DNA of 64,000 nucleotides from Prevotellaceae bacterium UBA2448 (GTDB lineage: Bacteria > Bacteroidota > Bacteroidia > Bacteroidales > Bacteroidaceae). Below are positions 18,681 through 27,458 of the stretch, one piece after another. The number at the start of each line of letters is the position of its first letter. Position 1 is the first letter of the stretch. The position numbers were made by a program, and so were the translations under genes. The stretch covers positions 14,519 through 78,518 of the forward strand of contig DDQG01000007.1 of assembly GCA_002342585.1 (NCBI GenBank). The letters run 5' to 3'. The notes beneath the pieces are model-generated. The model saw only the letters and a program-made list of their open reading frames with translations. It made no database searches and had not been told where the DNA came from.

Positions 18681-21600
18681 ATGAAAAATACAGCACCATT
18701 ATCAAAAACACAGTATGGCATATATGTAGAGTGCGTCCAGCACTTAGGAGAATACTGTTATAATATAACCTATTTATATACGCTTGATGGCAGTTTGGAT
18801 GAAGAAAAGCTTAAAGAAGCGATAGAGTCTGTTGTAGCCGCACATCCTACGTTGTTTACACGCATTGAACTGAACGAACAAGGCGAACCAATGCAAAGCA
18901 TCGATGACAGTGAGACGTTCTCTCTGGAGGTGGAGCACATCAACGATATAGAAGAGGAAAAGAAGGGGATGGTGAAAGCATTTGACATATTTAACGACAG
19001 GCTGTTCCGCATTCGTCTTCTGAAGGACAGCAAGTGTCTTTATCTCCTTGTTGATATTCACCATATCATCGGCGACGGCACGACAATGAAGGTAATACTC
19101 AACGACATTGATGTTGCCTATAGTGGCAAGACTTTAGAGGCAGAGGGCAAGACCCAGGCAGACGTTGTACGTGAGGAAGCTGAAATGCGTCAGTCGCCAG
19201 CCTTTGAGGAAGACAAACAGTGGTATGCCCAGAACTTCGACTGCAGCGATACCTTTAGCCAGCTAATACCCGACTTGGAAGGAACGGAGTCGGAAATAGG
19301 CGCTTTTAAGCGAAAAATGAGTGTTAGGCTTGAGGATATTGATGCCTTCTGCAAGACACATGGCGTTTTCAAAAGCACTTTCTTTACCGGCGCATATAGC
19401 TATCTGTTGACAAAATACAACAACGACCAAGAGGTACTGTTCAATACAGTATATAGCGGTCGTGCGGACAAACAACTGGCACGTACTGTTGCCATGTTGG
19501 TAAAGACAGTACCAGTATATGCAAAATTCAACGATGATACTACGGTGCTCGATTTTCTGAAGTCAGGAGAGGAGCAGATGAAGGGGTGTCGGGAACATGA
19601 AACCTATTCATATGTCGATGTGGTAAGTGATCTGAAGTTGCAAGTTGATTCATTCTTCGCTTGGCACGGAACGGTATGGGACAATGTTGAGATAGGCGGC
19701 AGTCCGACAACTGCTGTCAAATTAGATCACACGACGTTGGAAGTGCCACTGTATGTGAATGCAGCCATCGTTGACGGGCATTGCTATGTGAATGCAGAGT
19801 ACAAGACCGATGTCTATTCCGAGCAGATGATAAGTCAATTTTTAGAGAGCTATGAAGCTGTGGTGGAGAGTTTTCTCAAGGAGGAATACCTGCGTGATAT
19901 CAATATAGCTACAAAGTCACAGGTGGAACTGCTCGACAGTTTCAACCAGACTGATTTACCATACGATGACACTCAGACAATTGTTTCTCTGTTTTGTCAG
20001 CAGGCAAAGGCAACACCCGATAATATTGCTGTTGCCTTCAAAGATAAGAAATACACCTATAAGCAGGTGGACGAGATATCCGACAGGATTGCAGGATATA
20101 TAAGTTCAAGGTCCAAGGTTCAAGGTTCAAGTGAGGAGCCTGTTGTTTCTATCCTAATTCCTCGTAGCGAGTGGATGGCTATTGCTTCTTTGGGTGTTCT
20201 GAAGGCCGGATGTGCTTACCAGCCACTTGATCCAAGCTATCCGAAGGAGCGCCTGAACTTCATGATGCAGGATGCTTCGGCAAAGTTGCTTATAGCAGAC
20301 GAGGAACTGCGAGGTGTTGTAGATGAATATCAGGGTGAGGTTCTTTTGACAAAGGATATCGAGAAACTTCCTGCCCTTACAGAAGAAGGCAAATCTCAAT
20401 TGTCAATTGTCAATTGTCAATTAAAGCCCGACAGGCTTTTCATACTGCTCTACACCTCAGGTTCTACGGGTGTGCCAAAGGGTTGTCAGTTGGAGCATGG
20501 TAACCTCGTAAGTTTCTGCCATTGGTATCAGCGTTACTACGACCTCAAGCCTGAGCATAATGTGGCTGCATATGCCAGCTATGGTTTCGATGCCTGCATG
20601 ATGGATATGTATCCAGCACTGACTTGCGGCGCTTCGGTATATATTATTCCAGAGGAACTGCGTTTGGACCTTATCGCTCTGAACGAATACTTTGAGCAAA
20701 ACAACATCACGCATTCGTTCATGACGACTCAGGTGGGTTATCAGTTTGCAACCAGCATAGAGAATCATTCGTTAAAGCATCTCTCTGTTGGTGGTGAGAA
20801 ACTGGCTACTTTGACTCCGCCAACGGATTATCGGTTCCATAATGCCTACGGACCAACGGAGTGTACTATCTTCACTACGACATATCCTGTTGACAAGAAA
20901 CAGAAAGAGATACCTATCGGCAAGCCGACCGACAATACACATCTATACATTGTAGATTCACATGGTCATCGTATGCCTGTAGGTGCTGCAGGAGAATTAT
21001 GGATTAGCGGTCCGCAGGTGGGTCGTGGTTATCTGAACCGTCCGGAAAAGACAGCAGAGGTGTATATCAAGAATCCATTCTCTGATGATGAAAAACATTC
21101 CAATGTTTATCGTTCCGGCGACATAGTGCGCTATCTACCTGACGGCAATATTCAGTTTGTGGGCCGTCGTGACGGACAGGTGAAAATTCGCGGTTTCCGC
21201 ATAGAACTGAAAGAGGTTGAGGCCGTCATTCGCGAGTTCCCTGGTATCAAGGATGCTACCGTGCAAGCTTTCGACGAAGAAGGTGGCGGAAAGTTTATTG
21301 CTGCATACATCGTTGGTGATCAGGAGATAGATATTGAGGCACTGAACAATTTCATCCTCGACCAAAAGCCACCATACATGGTGCCTGCCGTAACTATGCA
21401 GATAGAGGCTATTCCGCTGAACCAGAATCAGAAGGTGAACAAGAAGGCTCTTCCGAAACCGGAGAAGAAGTCAGATGGAAGAAATCAGATGGAAGAGTCT
21501 GCGGCTCCTCTCAATGTATTGGAACAGGAAATTCATAGCATCATTGCAGAGATTATCAATACCGAGGACTTTGGTGTGACTACCATACTGGGGTATGTGG

Positions 21601-24600
21601 GTCTGACGTCTATTATGTCTATCAAGCTGGCGATACAAATAAATAAGCGTTTTGGCGTAATGCTGGATTCGAAGGCTTTGGCTAAGACAGGTAGTGTGCA
21701 GAGCATTGAGAACGAGATTCTGAAGGTAATGATGAGCGGAAGTGGAGCTGCCAATAAGGAAGTTGATGAGGTGAAGCATGCGGATATGAGCAACATCCCG
21801 CTGTCATACGCACAGATGGGTGTCTATGTGGATTGCATGAAGCAACCGACTTCTACGGTGTACAATATTCCCGCGGCAATACGTTTCCCAAAGGGAACTG
21901 ATGTGCAGTTGTTCTGCAAGTCGGTAGAAACTATTATTAAAGCTCACCCGCAGTTCCACGTGCATTTCGATAGCCAGGGAGGTGATATTATACAAATTAT
22001 TGATGAAAACCAACCTGTTGTCATTGCACAAAGCAAGTTAGACGAAGCAGAGATAAAGAAATATATGGTTGAGTTCGTCAAGCCATTTAATCTGAGACAA
22101 GGACCTTTGTATCGCATGGAGATTGTCAGCACCGAGGAATATGTTTATCTATTAGCGGATGTGCATCACCTGATATTTGACGGTGCTTCGTTCAACCTGT
22201 TCTTGGACCAGTTGTGTGATTTGATGAATGGTAAAGATATAGAGCCTGAGAGCTTTACTTATGCTGACTTCGTGGCTGCACAGAAAGCAGCAGAGAATAG
22301 TGAGGAATATGCAGAAGCACGTGATTTCTTCCAGGAGCGACTGGGTAAGATTGAAGGTGTTACGGAAGTTCCTGCAGACCTTACCAATCCTCTGGAACAA
22401 GGTGTTGTGGAAACTTTGTATTGTCCACTAAACTTCGATGAAATAGACAGCTTCTGTCGTCAGCGCAATATCTCTCCAGCACATCATATCCTTGCTGCCA
22501 CTTTCTATGCGTTGTCACGATTCACTAACAATGAGCAGTTGTGCATAACCACAATCAGTAACGGACGTTCCGACTTGCGCATCAGCAATACTGTAGGTAT
22601 GTTTGTCAACACGCTGGCATTAAGTGCTTTCATTGAGGAACAAAGCGTGATGGATTTCATTAATGAAACCAGCAAAAACTTCGATGAGACATTGCGCCAC
22701 GAGAGTTATCCGTTTGCACGTGTTGCTGCCGACTATGATCTTTCAGCAGAGATAATGTTCGCCTACCAAATGGGTGTCTTGGAAGGCCATGAGTACAAGG
22801 GACAACCAGTAACTATGGAATTGTTTGAGTCGGATGCGCCAAAATTCCGAATTGCTTTTTATATCCAGAATAATCCTGAAGGTAGGCCGAGCATCTGCTT
22901 GCAATACGACAACGGACGCTACAGTCAGGAACTCATGCAGAGCCTGGCACAGTCAATCAGTAATGCTGCAAATGCTTTCATCGCCAATCCTGATGCTAAA
23001 CTTAAGAGTGTTTCGCTGCTTGACGAAAAGCAGACAACTTTGCTTGACAGTTTCAACAATACTGATGTACCTTACGACAACACACAGACCGTCATTTCCC
23101 TGTTCCGCAAGCAGGTAGAGAGTGTGCCTGACAATATTGCTGTGATTTTTCACGATGTGCGACTGACCTATAAGCAAGTGGATGAGATGTCAGACCGCAT
23201 TGCTGCATACCTTATTCAAAAAGGACTCAAGAGCGAAGATGTTGTTTCTATCATCATTCCTCGTAGCGAGTGGATGGTTATTGCTTCTTTAGGTGTATTG
23301 AAAGCAGGATGCGCTTATCAGCCACTCGATCCAAGTTATCCGAAGGAGCGCCTGAACTTCATGATGCAGGATGCTTCGGCAAAGTTACTTATTGCAGATG
23401 AGGAATTGCGAGGTGTTGTAGATGAATATCAGGGTGAGGTTCTTTTGACAAAGGATATCGAAAAACTTCCGGATCTTACAGAGGAAGGCAAATCTCAATT
23501 GTCAATTGTCAACTCTCAACTAAAGCCCGACAGTCTTTTCATCCTGCTATACACCTCTGGTTCTACTGGTGTGCCAAAGGGTTGTCAGTTGGAGCACGGT
23601 AATCTTGTTTGTTTCTGCCATTGGTATCAGCGTTACTACGACCTCAAACCTGGCGACAAGGTTGCTGCATATGCCAGCTATGGTTTCGATGCCTGCATGA
23701 TGGATATGTATCCAGCCCTTACCACAGGTGCTACTGTAGTGATTGTTGGAGAGGACATTCGTCTGAACCTTCCTGACTTGAATAATTATTTCAATGAAGT
23801 GGGTGTGACTCATTCGTTTATGACAACACAGGTAGGATGCCAGTTTGCGATGAACTGCGATAATCATTCGCTGCGCCACCTCTCTGTCGGAGGCGAAAAG
23901 ATTCTGCCGCTTACCCCGCCAAAAGGTTATAAGCTTCATAATGGTTATGGACCTACCGAGTGTACTATCTTTACGACCACCTATCAACAGACGGAGTTTG
24001 AGCAGAATGCTCCTATCGGCAAACCGCTGGACAACTTGCAACTCTTTATTGTAGATAAGGACATGAACCGTCTTCCACTTGGAGCTGCCGGAGAAATGTT
24101 GGTGGCAGGCCCGCAGGTAAGCCGAGGCTACCTGAACCTGCCTGAGAAGACAGCTGAAACCTACATACAATGGAATGGGAAGCGCTGCTACCGCACAGGT
24201 GATGTGGTGCGCTATCTGGCTGACGGAAATATCCAGTTTGTAGGACGTCGAGATGGTCAGGTGAAGATTCGTGGTTTCCGAATCGAGCTGAAAGAGGTGG
24301 AATCTGTGATTCGCGAATTCCCAGGCATAAAGGATGCTACTGTTCAGGCATTTGACTATGAGAATGGCGGTAAGTTCATTGCAGCTTATATCGTTAGCGA
24401 TGAGCAGATAGACATAAAAGAATTGAACGATTTCATTGGTAAGCAGAAACCTTCATATATGATTCCTGCTGCCACGATGCAGATTGATAGCATTCCGCTG
24501 AACCAGAACCAGAAAGTGAATAAGAAGGCGCTGCCTGCTCCTGTTGTTCAGGCTGTAGATCACAAGTATGTGGAGCCAGCAAACGATACAGAGAAACTCT

Positions 24601-26015
24601 TCTGCAGTATTTTCGGCGAAGTATTGTCTATGGACAAGATTGGTGCTACCGACAACTTCTTCGAACTTGGCGGAACATCACTCATGGTTACTAAAGTTAT
24701 TATCGAAGCCGACAAGGCTGGTCACCATGTAGCTTATGGTGATGTCTTCACACATGCCACACCACGTTTGCTGGCACAGCTTTTAACAGGTGATACTCCT
24801 GTAGAGAACGATGATGACGAAGTAACTAATTTCGATTACTCAGGCATCAATGCCATCTTGCAACAAAACAATGCGGAATCATTCCGTAAGGGTGAACTGC
24901 AAAAGTTAGGCAATGTGCTTCTTACTGGTGCTACCGGTTATCTGGGTATCCACGTTTTGCGCGAACTCATCGATTCTGATGCTCCTACAATCACATGTCT
25001 TGTGCGTGCTCAAGATCAGCCTGCAGCAGAAAGGCGATTGAAGAATTTACTGTTCTACTATTTCGAAACATCATTCAAGGAACTTTTCGGCACACGTCTC
25101 TTCGTCATCAATGGCGATGTGACACAAGATATGACAAAGGTGGTTGGTGATTCCATCGTCAACATCAACACCGTCTTCAACTGTGCTGCCAATGTAAAAC
25201 ACTTCTCTAAGACTTCAGACATTGAAGATGTAAATATTGGCGGGGCACAACGTTGTGTGGAGTTCTGTCTGCAGACTGGTGCCAAACTAGTACATATATC
25301 TACTACTTCCGTTGGTGAGATGTGGGTAATACGCAATAATGGCGAAGAGATACCTAAACTTGACGAGCGCAAGTTCTGGTTCGGACAGTTCCTGGATAAC
25401 CGTTATATCCACTCTAAGTTCCTTGCTGAACGAATAGTTCTCGATGCTGTTGCCCATCACGGTCTTAATGGTAAGGTGATGCGTGTGGGCAATCTGGCAC
25501 CACGAAGCTATGATGGTGAGTTCCAGGTCAACTTCAACAGCAACAGTTATATGGGACGACTCAAGGTTTTCTCTACACTTGGTTGTTGTCCTTACGACAG
25601 TTATGACGAAAGCATTGAGATGTCGCCTATCAACGAGACGGCAAAAGCTGTGGTTCTCCTTGCATCTACACCAAAGGAGTGTACAGTCTTCCAGCCGTTC
25701 AACAACCACACGGAACTCCTTGGCGACATTCTTCAACTTTTGAGCAAAGTGGAAAGAAATATAAACTTTGTAGAAAATGAAGAATTCGAGAAGGCTCTTG
25801 CTGAAGCCGGTCAAGACCAAGAGAAGGCAAAATTGCTCTCTGCAATGATGGCTTATCAGGATATGGCTCACGGACAGAAGGCTGTCTTCATAAATCGTGA
25901 CAACCGATACACCTGCTCTGTTCTGCATCGTCTCGGATTCCATTGGAGCGACACAGCTTGGGATTATGTAGAGCGAATGCTTACAGCAATCAGCGGCTTT
26001 GGATACTTCGAATAA
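18681..26015 (+). CDS. Dimodular nonribosomal peptide synthetase C-A-T-C-A-T-R
   Basis: 2444 residues. Domain order: C1 (about 1-425, active site HHIIGDG), A1 (about 440-940, LLYTSGSTGVPKG, NAYGPTE, YRSGD, GQVKIRGFRIE), T1 (about 960-1040, carrier serine in GLTSIMSIKL), C2 (about 1055-1455, HHLIFDG), A2 (about 1470-1960), T2 (about 1975-2050, FFELGGTSL), and a thioester reductase domain (about 2070-2440, LLTGATGYLG, then YIHSKFLAE). The reductase should release a peptide aldehyde by NAD(P)H-dependent reduction. An N-terminal C domain allows acylation of the first residue. Reading the A-pocket against GrsA gives similar codes, DAMFSGAIFK for A1 and DAMFSGGIFK for A2; this suggests related substrates but no confident residue. 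No phosphopantetheinyl transferase lies in the window. Both A domains contain 7-nt-period repeats. Expected product class: dipeptide aldehyde, dihydropyrazinone or pyrazinone. Confidence 0.95.
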   Translation: MKNTAPLSKTQYGIYVECVQHLGEYCYNITYLYTLDGSLDEEKLKEAIESVVAAHPTLFTRIELNEQGEPMQSIDDSETFSLEVEHINDIEEEKKGMVKAFDIFNDRLFRIRLLKDSKCLYLLVDIHHIIGDGTTMKVILNDIDVAYSGKTLEAEGKTQADVVREEAEMRQSPAFEEDKQWYAQNFDCSDTFSQLIPDLEGTESEIGAFKRKMSVRLEDIDAFCKTHGVFKSTFFTGAYSYLLTKYNNDQEVLFNTVYSGRADKQLARTVAMLVKTVPVYAKFNDDTTVLDFLKSGEEQMKGCREHETYSYVDVVSDLKLQVDSFFAWHGTVWDNVEIGGSPTTAVKLDHTTLEVPLYVNAAIVDGHCYVNAEYKTDVYSEQMISQFLESYEAVVESFLKEEYLRDINIATKSQVELLDSFNQTDLPYDDTQTIVSLFCQQAKATPDNIAVAFKDKKYTYKQVDEISDRIAGYISSRSKVQGSSEEPVVSILIPRSEWMAIASLGVLKAGCAYQPLDPSYPKERLNFMMQDASAKLLIADEELRGVVDEYQGEVLLTKDIEKLPALTEEGKSQLSIVNCQLKPDRLFILLYTSGSTGVPKGCQLEHGNLVSFCHWYQRYYDLKPEHNVAAYASYGFDACMMDMYPALTCGASVYIIPEELRLDLIALNEYFEQNNITHSFMTTQVGYQFATSIENHSLKHLSVGGEKLATLTPPTDYRFHNAYGPTECTIFTTTYPVDKKQKEIPIGKPTDNTHLYIVDSHGHRMPVGAAGELWISGPQVGRGYLNRPEKTAEVYIKNPFSDDEKHSNVYRSGDIVRYLPDGNIQFVGRRDGQVKIRGFRIELKEVEAVIREFPGIKDATVQAFDEEGGGKFIAAYIVGDQEIDIEALNNFILDQKPPYMVPAVTMQIEAIPLNQNQKVNKKALPKPEKKSDGRNQMEESAAPLNVLEQEIHSIIAEIINTEDFGVTTILGYVGLTSIMSIKLAIQINKRFGVMLDSKALAKTGSVQSIENEILKVMMSGSGAANKEVDEVKHADMSNIPLSYAQMGVYVDCMKQPTSTVYNIPAAIRFPKGTDVQLFCKSVETIIKAHPQFHVHFDSQGGDIIQIIDENQPVVIAQSKLDEAEIKKYMVEFVKPFNLRQGPLYRMEIVSTEEYVYLLADVHHLIFDGASFNLFLDQLCDLMNGKDIEPESFTYADFVAAQKAAENSEEYAEARDFFQERLGKIEGVTEVPADLTNPLEQGVVETLYCPLNFDEIDSFCRQRNISPAHHILAATFYALSRFTNNEQLCITTISNGRSDLRISNTVGMFVNTLALSAFIEEQSVMDFINETSKNFDETLRHESYPFARVAADYDLSAEIMFAYQMGVLEGHEYKGQPVTMELFESDAPKFRIAFYIQNNPEGRPSICLQYDNGRYSQELMQSLAQSISNAANAFIANPDAKLKSVSLLDEKQTTLLDSFNNTDVPYDNTQTVISLFRKQVESVPDNIAVIFHDVRLTYKQVDEMSDRIAAYLIQKGLKSEDVVSIIIPRSEWMVIASLGVLKAGCAYQPLDPSYPKERLNFMMQDASAKLLIADEELRGVVDEYQGEVLLTKDIEKLPDLTEEGKSQLSIVNSQLKPDSLFILLYTSGSTGVPKGCQLEHGNLVCFCHWYQRYYDLKPGDKVAAYASYGFDACMMDMYPALTTGATVVIVGEDIRLNLPDLNNYFNEVGVTHSFMTTQVGCQFAMNCDNHSLRHLSVGGEKILPLTPPKGYKLHNGYGPTECTIFTTTYQQTEFEQNAPIGKPLDNLQLFIVDKDMNRLPLGAAGEMLVAGPQVSRGYLNLPEKTAETYIQWNGKRCYRTGDVVRYLADGNIQFVGRRDGQVKIRGFRIELKEVESVIREFPGIKDATVQAFDYENGGKFIAAYIVSDEQIDIKELNDFIGKQKPSYMIPAATMQIDSIPLNQNQKVNKKALPAPVVQAVDHKYVEPANDTEKLFCSIFGEVLSMDKIGATDNFFELGGTSLMVTKVIIEADKAGHHVAYGDVFTHATPRLLAQLLTGDTPVENDDDEVTNFDYSGINAILQQNNAESFRKGELQKLGNVLLTGATGYLGIHVLRELIDSDAPTITCLVRAQDQPAAERRLKNLLFYYFETSFKELFGTRLFVINGDVTQDMTKVVGDSIVNINTVFNCAANVKHFSKTSDIEDVNIGGAQRCVEFCLQTGAKLVHISTTSVGEMWVIRNNGEEIPKLDERKFWFGQFLDNRYIHSKFLAERIVLDAVAHHGLNGKVMRVGNLAPRSYDGEFQVNFNSNSYMGRLKVFSTLGCCPYDSYDESIEMSPINETAKAVVLLASTPKECTVFQPFNNHTELLGDILQLLSKVERNINFVENEEFEKALAEAGQDQEKAKLLSAMMAYQDMAHGQKAVFINRDNRYTCSVLHRLGFHWSDTAWDYVERMLTAISGFGYFE
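20103..20130 (+). repeat. In-frame heptamer repeat in NRPS A1
   Basis: Four 7-nt units (GTTCAAG, GTCCAAG, GTTCAAG, GTTCAAG) encode part of the loop read as SRSKVQGSSEE. The equivalent place in A2 (KGLKSEDVV) has no such units, so this looks like a repeat inserted into or expanded within A1. Confidence 0.8.
20394..20422 (+). repeat. In-frame heptamer repeat in NRPS A1 (second site)
   Basis: Units TCTCAAT and TGTCAAT (three times) give a 7-nt period and encode SQLSIVNCQL, just before the A3 core motif. A diverged but equally long copy is present in A2 at about 23493-23520. Confidence 0.85.
23493..23520 (+). repeat. Diverged heptamer repeat in NRPS A2
   Basis: TCTCAAT, TGTCAAT, TGTCAAC, TCTCAAC encode SQLSIVNSQL at the place equivalent to the A1 repeat at 20394. 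The units have begun to diverge but the length is kept. Confidence 0.8.
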
Positions 26016-26029
26016 AGCTAACTAAAAAG

Positions 26030-26059
26030 TCAAGGGTCGGGAGATTTCCCGACCCTTGA
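26030..26059. terminator. Bidirectional terminator between NRPS and regulator genes
   Basis: A perfect 13-bp inverted repeat (26030-26042 with 26047-26059, core AAGGGTCGGG / CCCGACCCTT) has a 4-nt loop. It stands between the convergent stops at 26015 and 26081. The flanks are A/T-rich but lack a long T run, so strength is uncertain. Confidence 0.75.
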
Positions 26060-26080
26060 TTATAACTGCTAACTGCAAAA

Positions 26081-26728
26081 TTAAATATAGTATTCTACGA
26101 AGTTCACTACCCCATTCTTTATAGCCCATTTCGTGGCTTCATAGGTAGTGTTCACATTTAGTTTTCTGAAAATATTCTTCTTGTGGGTAATAATAGTATG
26201 ATTGCTTGAGCAGCGCTCGTTAGCTATCTCCTTAACTGTTTTGCCTGCGGCAATGAGTTTCAGGATTTCTGTCTCGGTATGAGTCAGTTTATCCTGTTTA
26301 TCGGCTTCTGCCTGCGAAGTAAGCAGGATATTGGTTATCTGATGTCCCAAATAGCGTTCGCCTCTAACGGCACATTGCACAGCTGTCTGTATTTCCTGTG
26401 CGCTACTGTCTTTCAGCACCATACTGAACGAAGGTTCTACGCTGAGTCGCCTAATAAGACCTTCTGTCAGGTTGTCGGAAAACATAATCCAATGCACATG
26501 ACTGAAACGCGAACTCATATTCAGGAGTTCGTCCGCATTGTGCATATCGAAAAGTGTCAAGTCAATGATTACAACTGCTTGCTCTTCTTTTTGCAACCAA
26601 GACATCAAATCCTTGTGAGTTCGCACATCGGCAATCTCATCATATTGAGATTTGTCGAGAGCCATTCTCACCACATAATGCATACCCAAACGGGTTATGT
26701 CCTGATTGTCAGCCAGTAATATATTCAT
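26081..26728 (-). CDS. LuxR/NarL-type response regulator downstream of tRNA-Pro genes
   Basis: 215 residues starting MNILLADNQDITRLG; the frame stays open upstream only because it reads through the tRNA genes. Residues 1-125 form a receiver-like domain with an acidic residue after the first strand (LADNQD) and VVIIDLTLFD around the expected phospho-acceptor. The K in the usual KP/KD switch position appears as MVLKDSSAQE. Residues about 150-210 are a LuxR-type helix-turn-helix (LTHTETEILKLIAAGKTVKE, then IANERCSSNHTIITHKKNIFRKL). This is a DNA-binding transcription factor, probably phosphorylated by an unlinked kinase. It begins 13 nt after the encoded CCA of tRNA-Pro(CGG), with no promoter visible in between, so it is probably expressed from the tRNA promoter. 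It is convergent with the NRPS. Confidence 0.88.
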   Translation of the reverse strand: MNILLADNQDITRLGMHYVVRMALDKSQYDEIADVRTHKDLMSWLQKEEQAVVIIDLTLFDMHNADELLNMSSRFSHVHWIMFSDNLTEGLIRRLSVEPSFSMVLKDSSAQEIQTAVQCAVRGERYLGHQITNILLTSQAEADKQDKLTHTETEILKLIAAGKTVKEIANERCSSNHTIITHKKNIFRKLNVNTTYEATKWAIKNGVVNFVEYYI

Positions 26729-26741
26729 TTCCAACTCCAAT

Positions 26742-26817
26742 TGGTCGGGATGAGGCGACTCGAACGCCCGACCCCTACGTCCCGAACGTAGTGCGCTACC
26801 AACTGCGCTACATCCCG
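26742..26817 (-). tRNA. tRNA-Pro (anticodon CGG)
   Basis: The minus strand gives a full cloverleaf: acceptor CGGGATG/CATCCCG, D arm GCGC/GCGC, anticodon stem CTACG/CGTAG around loop TTCGGGA (anticodon CGG), T loop TTCGAGT. Discriminator A is followed by an encoded CCA. It reads codon CCG. Confidence 0.95.
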
Positions 26818-26834
26818 TAAATAAAAGAAAAAAG

Positions 26835-26908
26835 TCGGGATGACCAGACTCGAACTGGCGACCACACGCCCCCCAGACGTGTACGCTAACCAACTGCGCT
26901 ACATCCCG
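26835..26908 (-). tRNA. tRNA-Pro (anticodon GGG)
   Basis: Cloverleaf on the minus strand: acceptor CGGGATG/CATCCCG, anticodon stem CACGT/GCGTG around loop CTGGGGG (anticodon GGG), T loop TTCGAGT. CCA is not encoded. It is 17 nt upstream of tRNA-Pro(CGG) in the same transcript. Confidence 0.95.
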
Positions 26909-26927
26909 TGTTTCCGAAAAAACTGTG

Positions 26928-26935
26928 CGAAGGTA
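26928..26935 (-). promoter_or_regulatory. -7 box (TACCTTCG) of the tRNA-Pro/LuxR unit
   Basis: On the minus strand TACCTTCG, a variant of the TAnnTTTG -7 consensus, lies about 20 nt before the first tRNA-Pro. It is the only promoter-like element seen for both tRNAs and the regulator gene. Confidence 0.7.
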
Positions 26936-26965
26936 CGCAAATAAATGCTAATGGAGAAACGAAAC

Positions 26966-27439
26966 TCACTTTTTTTTCAGATAGTTTGCAAAGATGCGGG
27001 CAGCACTTTCCACCTTTGCCACACAGGGACGAGTCTTGTAGTACTCAGCCGTGCGGGCAGAAGCCACATAACTCGATTTGGCTTTCTCAAAGCCCTTCAG
27101 TCCAAGTATCTCGGCACAGATGAGGCTGCCGTTTTCTGCTTCCGACTCAGCCAACAGCTGCTGAACCACCTTGTAGCAGGCGGATTTACCTTCGCGGTCA
27201 CTACCTTCCGTCTGTCCGCAATCGAGTCCTACCAGCATTACGATGCCGGAAACAGCTCCGCACATCATCCTTAGGCGGCCTACTCCACCACCAAAGCCGG
27301 CAGCAATCCGCTTTGCCATCACTTCGTCAAGTCCGTATATATCAGCAAAAGCAGCTACCACACTCTGGCAACAACCATAACCCTGCATAAAGAGTTCTAC
27401 TGCTCTGCCTACCCTTTCGTCAATTTCCTGGTCTGTCAT
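26966..27439 (-). CDS. C_GCAxxG_C_C family redox protein
   Basis: 157 residues. It carries the family cysteine pattern: GYGCCQSVVAAFADIYG near residue 22, GGVGRLRMMCGAVSG near 52-66, and LDCGQ near 73. This family (PF09719-type) is widespread in anaerobes and thought to have a redox or metal-related role, but no reaction is established. No signal peptide or membrane segment is seen. It lies 19 nt downstream of the DUF4250 gene on the same strand and is probably cotranscribed with it. Confidence 0.85.
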   Translation of the reverse strand: MTDQEIDERVGRAVELFMQGYGCCQSVVAAFADIYGLDEVMAKRIAAGFGGGVGRLRMMCGAVSGIVMLVGLDCGQTEGSDREGKSACYKVVQQLLAESEAENGSLICAEILGLKGFEKAKSSYVASARTAEYYKTRPCVAKVESAARIFANYLKKK

Positions 27440-27458
27440 ATCTACACATTATATATAA

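Noticed and set aside
16700..18700. Sigma factor gene partnered with the STAS/SpoIIE pair
   Set aside because: No helix-turn-helix or sigma-region-like frame exists near; the space holds only the UPF0597 relic and the transporter.
26729..26893. N-terminal extension of the LuxR-type regulator frame
   Set aside because: The extra 55 codons read through tRNA-Pro(CGG) and into tRNA-Pro(GGG). The receiver domain begins at the ATG at 26728.
26745..26910. Attachment site of an integrated element at the tRNA-Pro genes
   Set aside because: No integrase gene and no duplicated tRNA 3' end were seen within the flanking 10 kb. Similarity between the two tRNAs is what two Pro isoacceptors would show.
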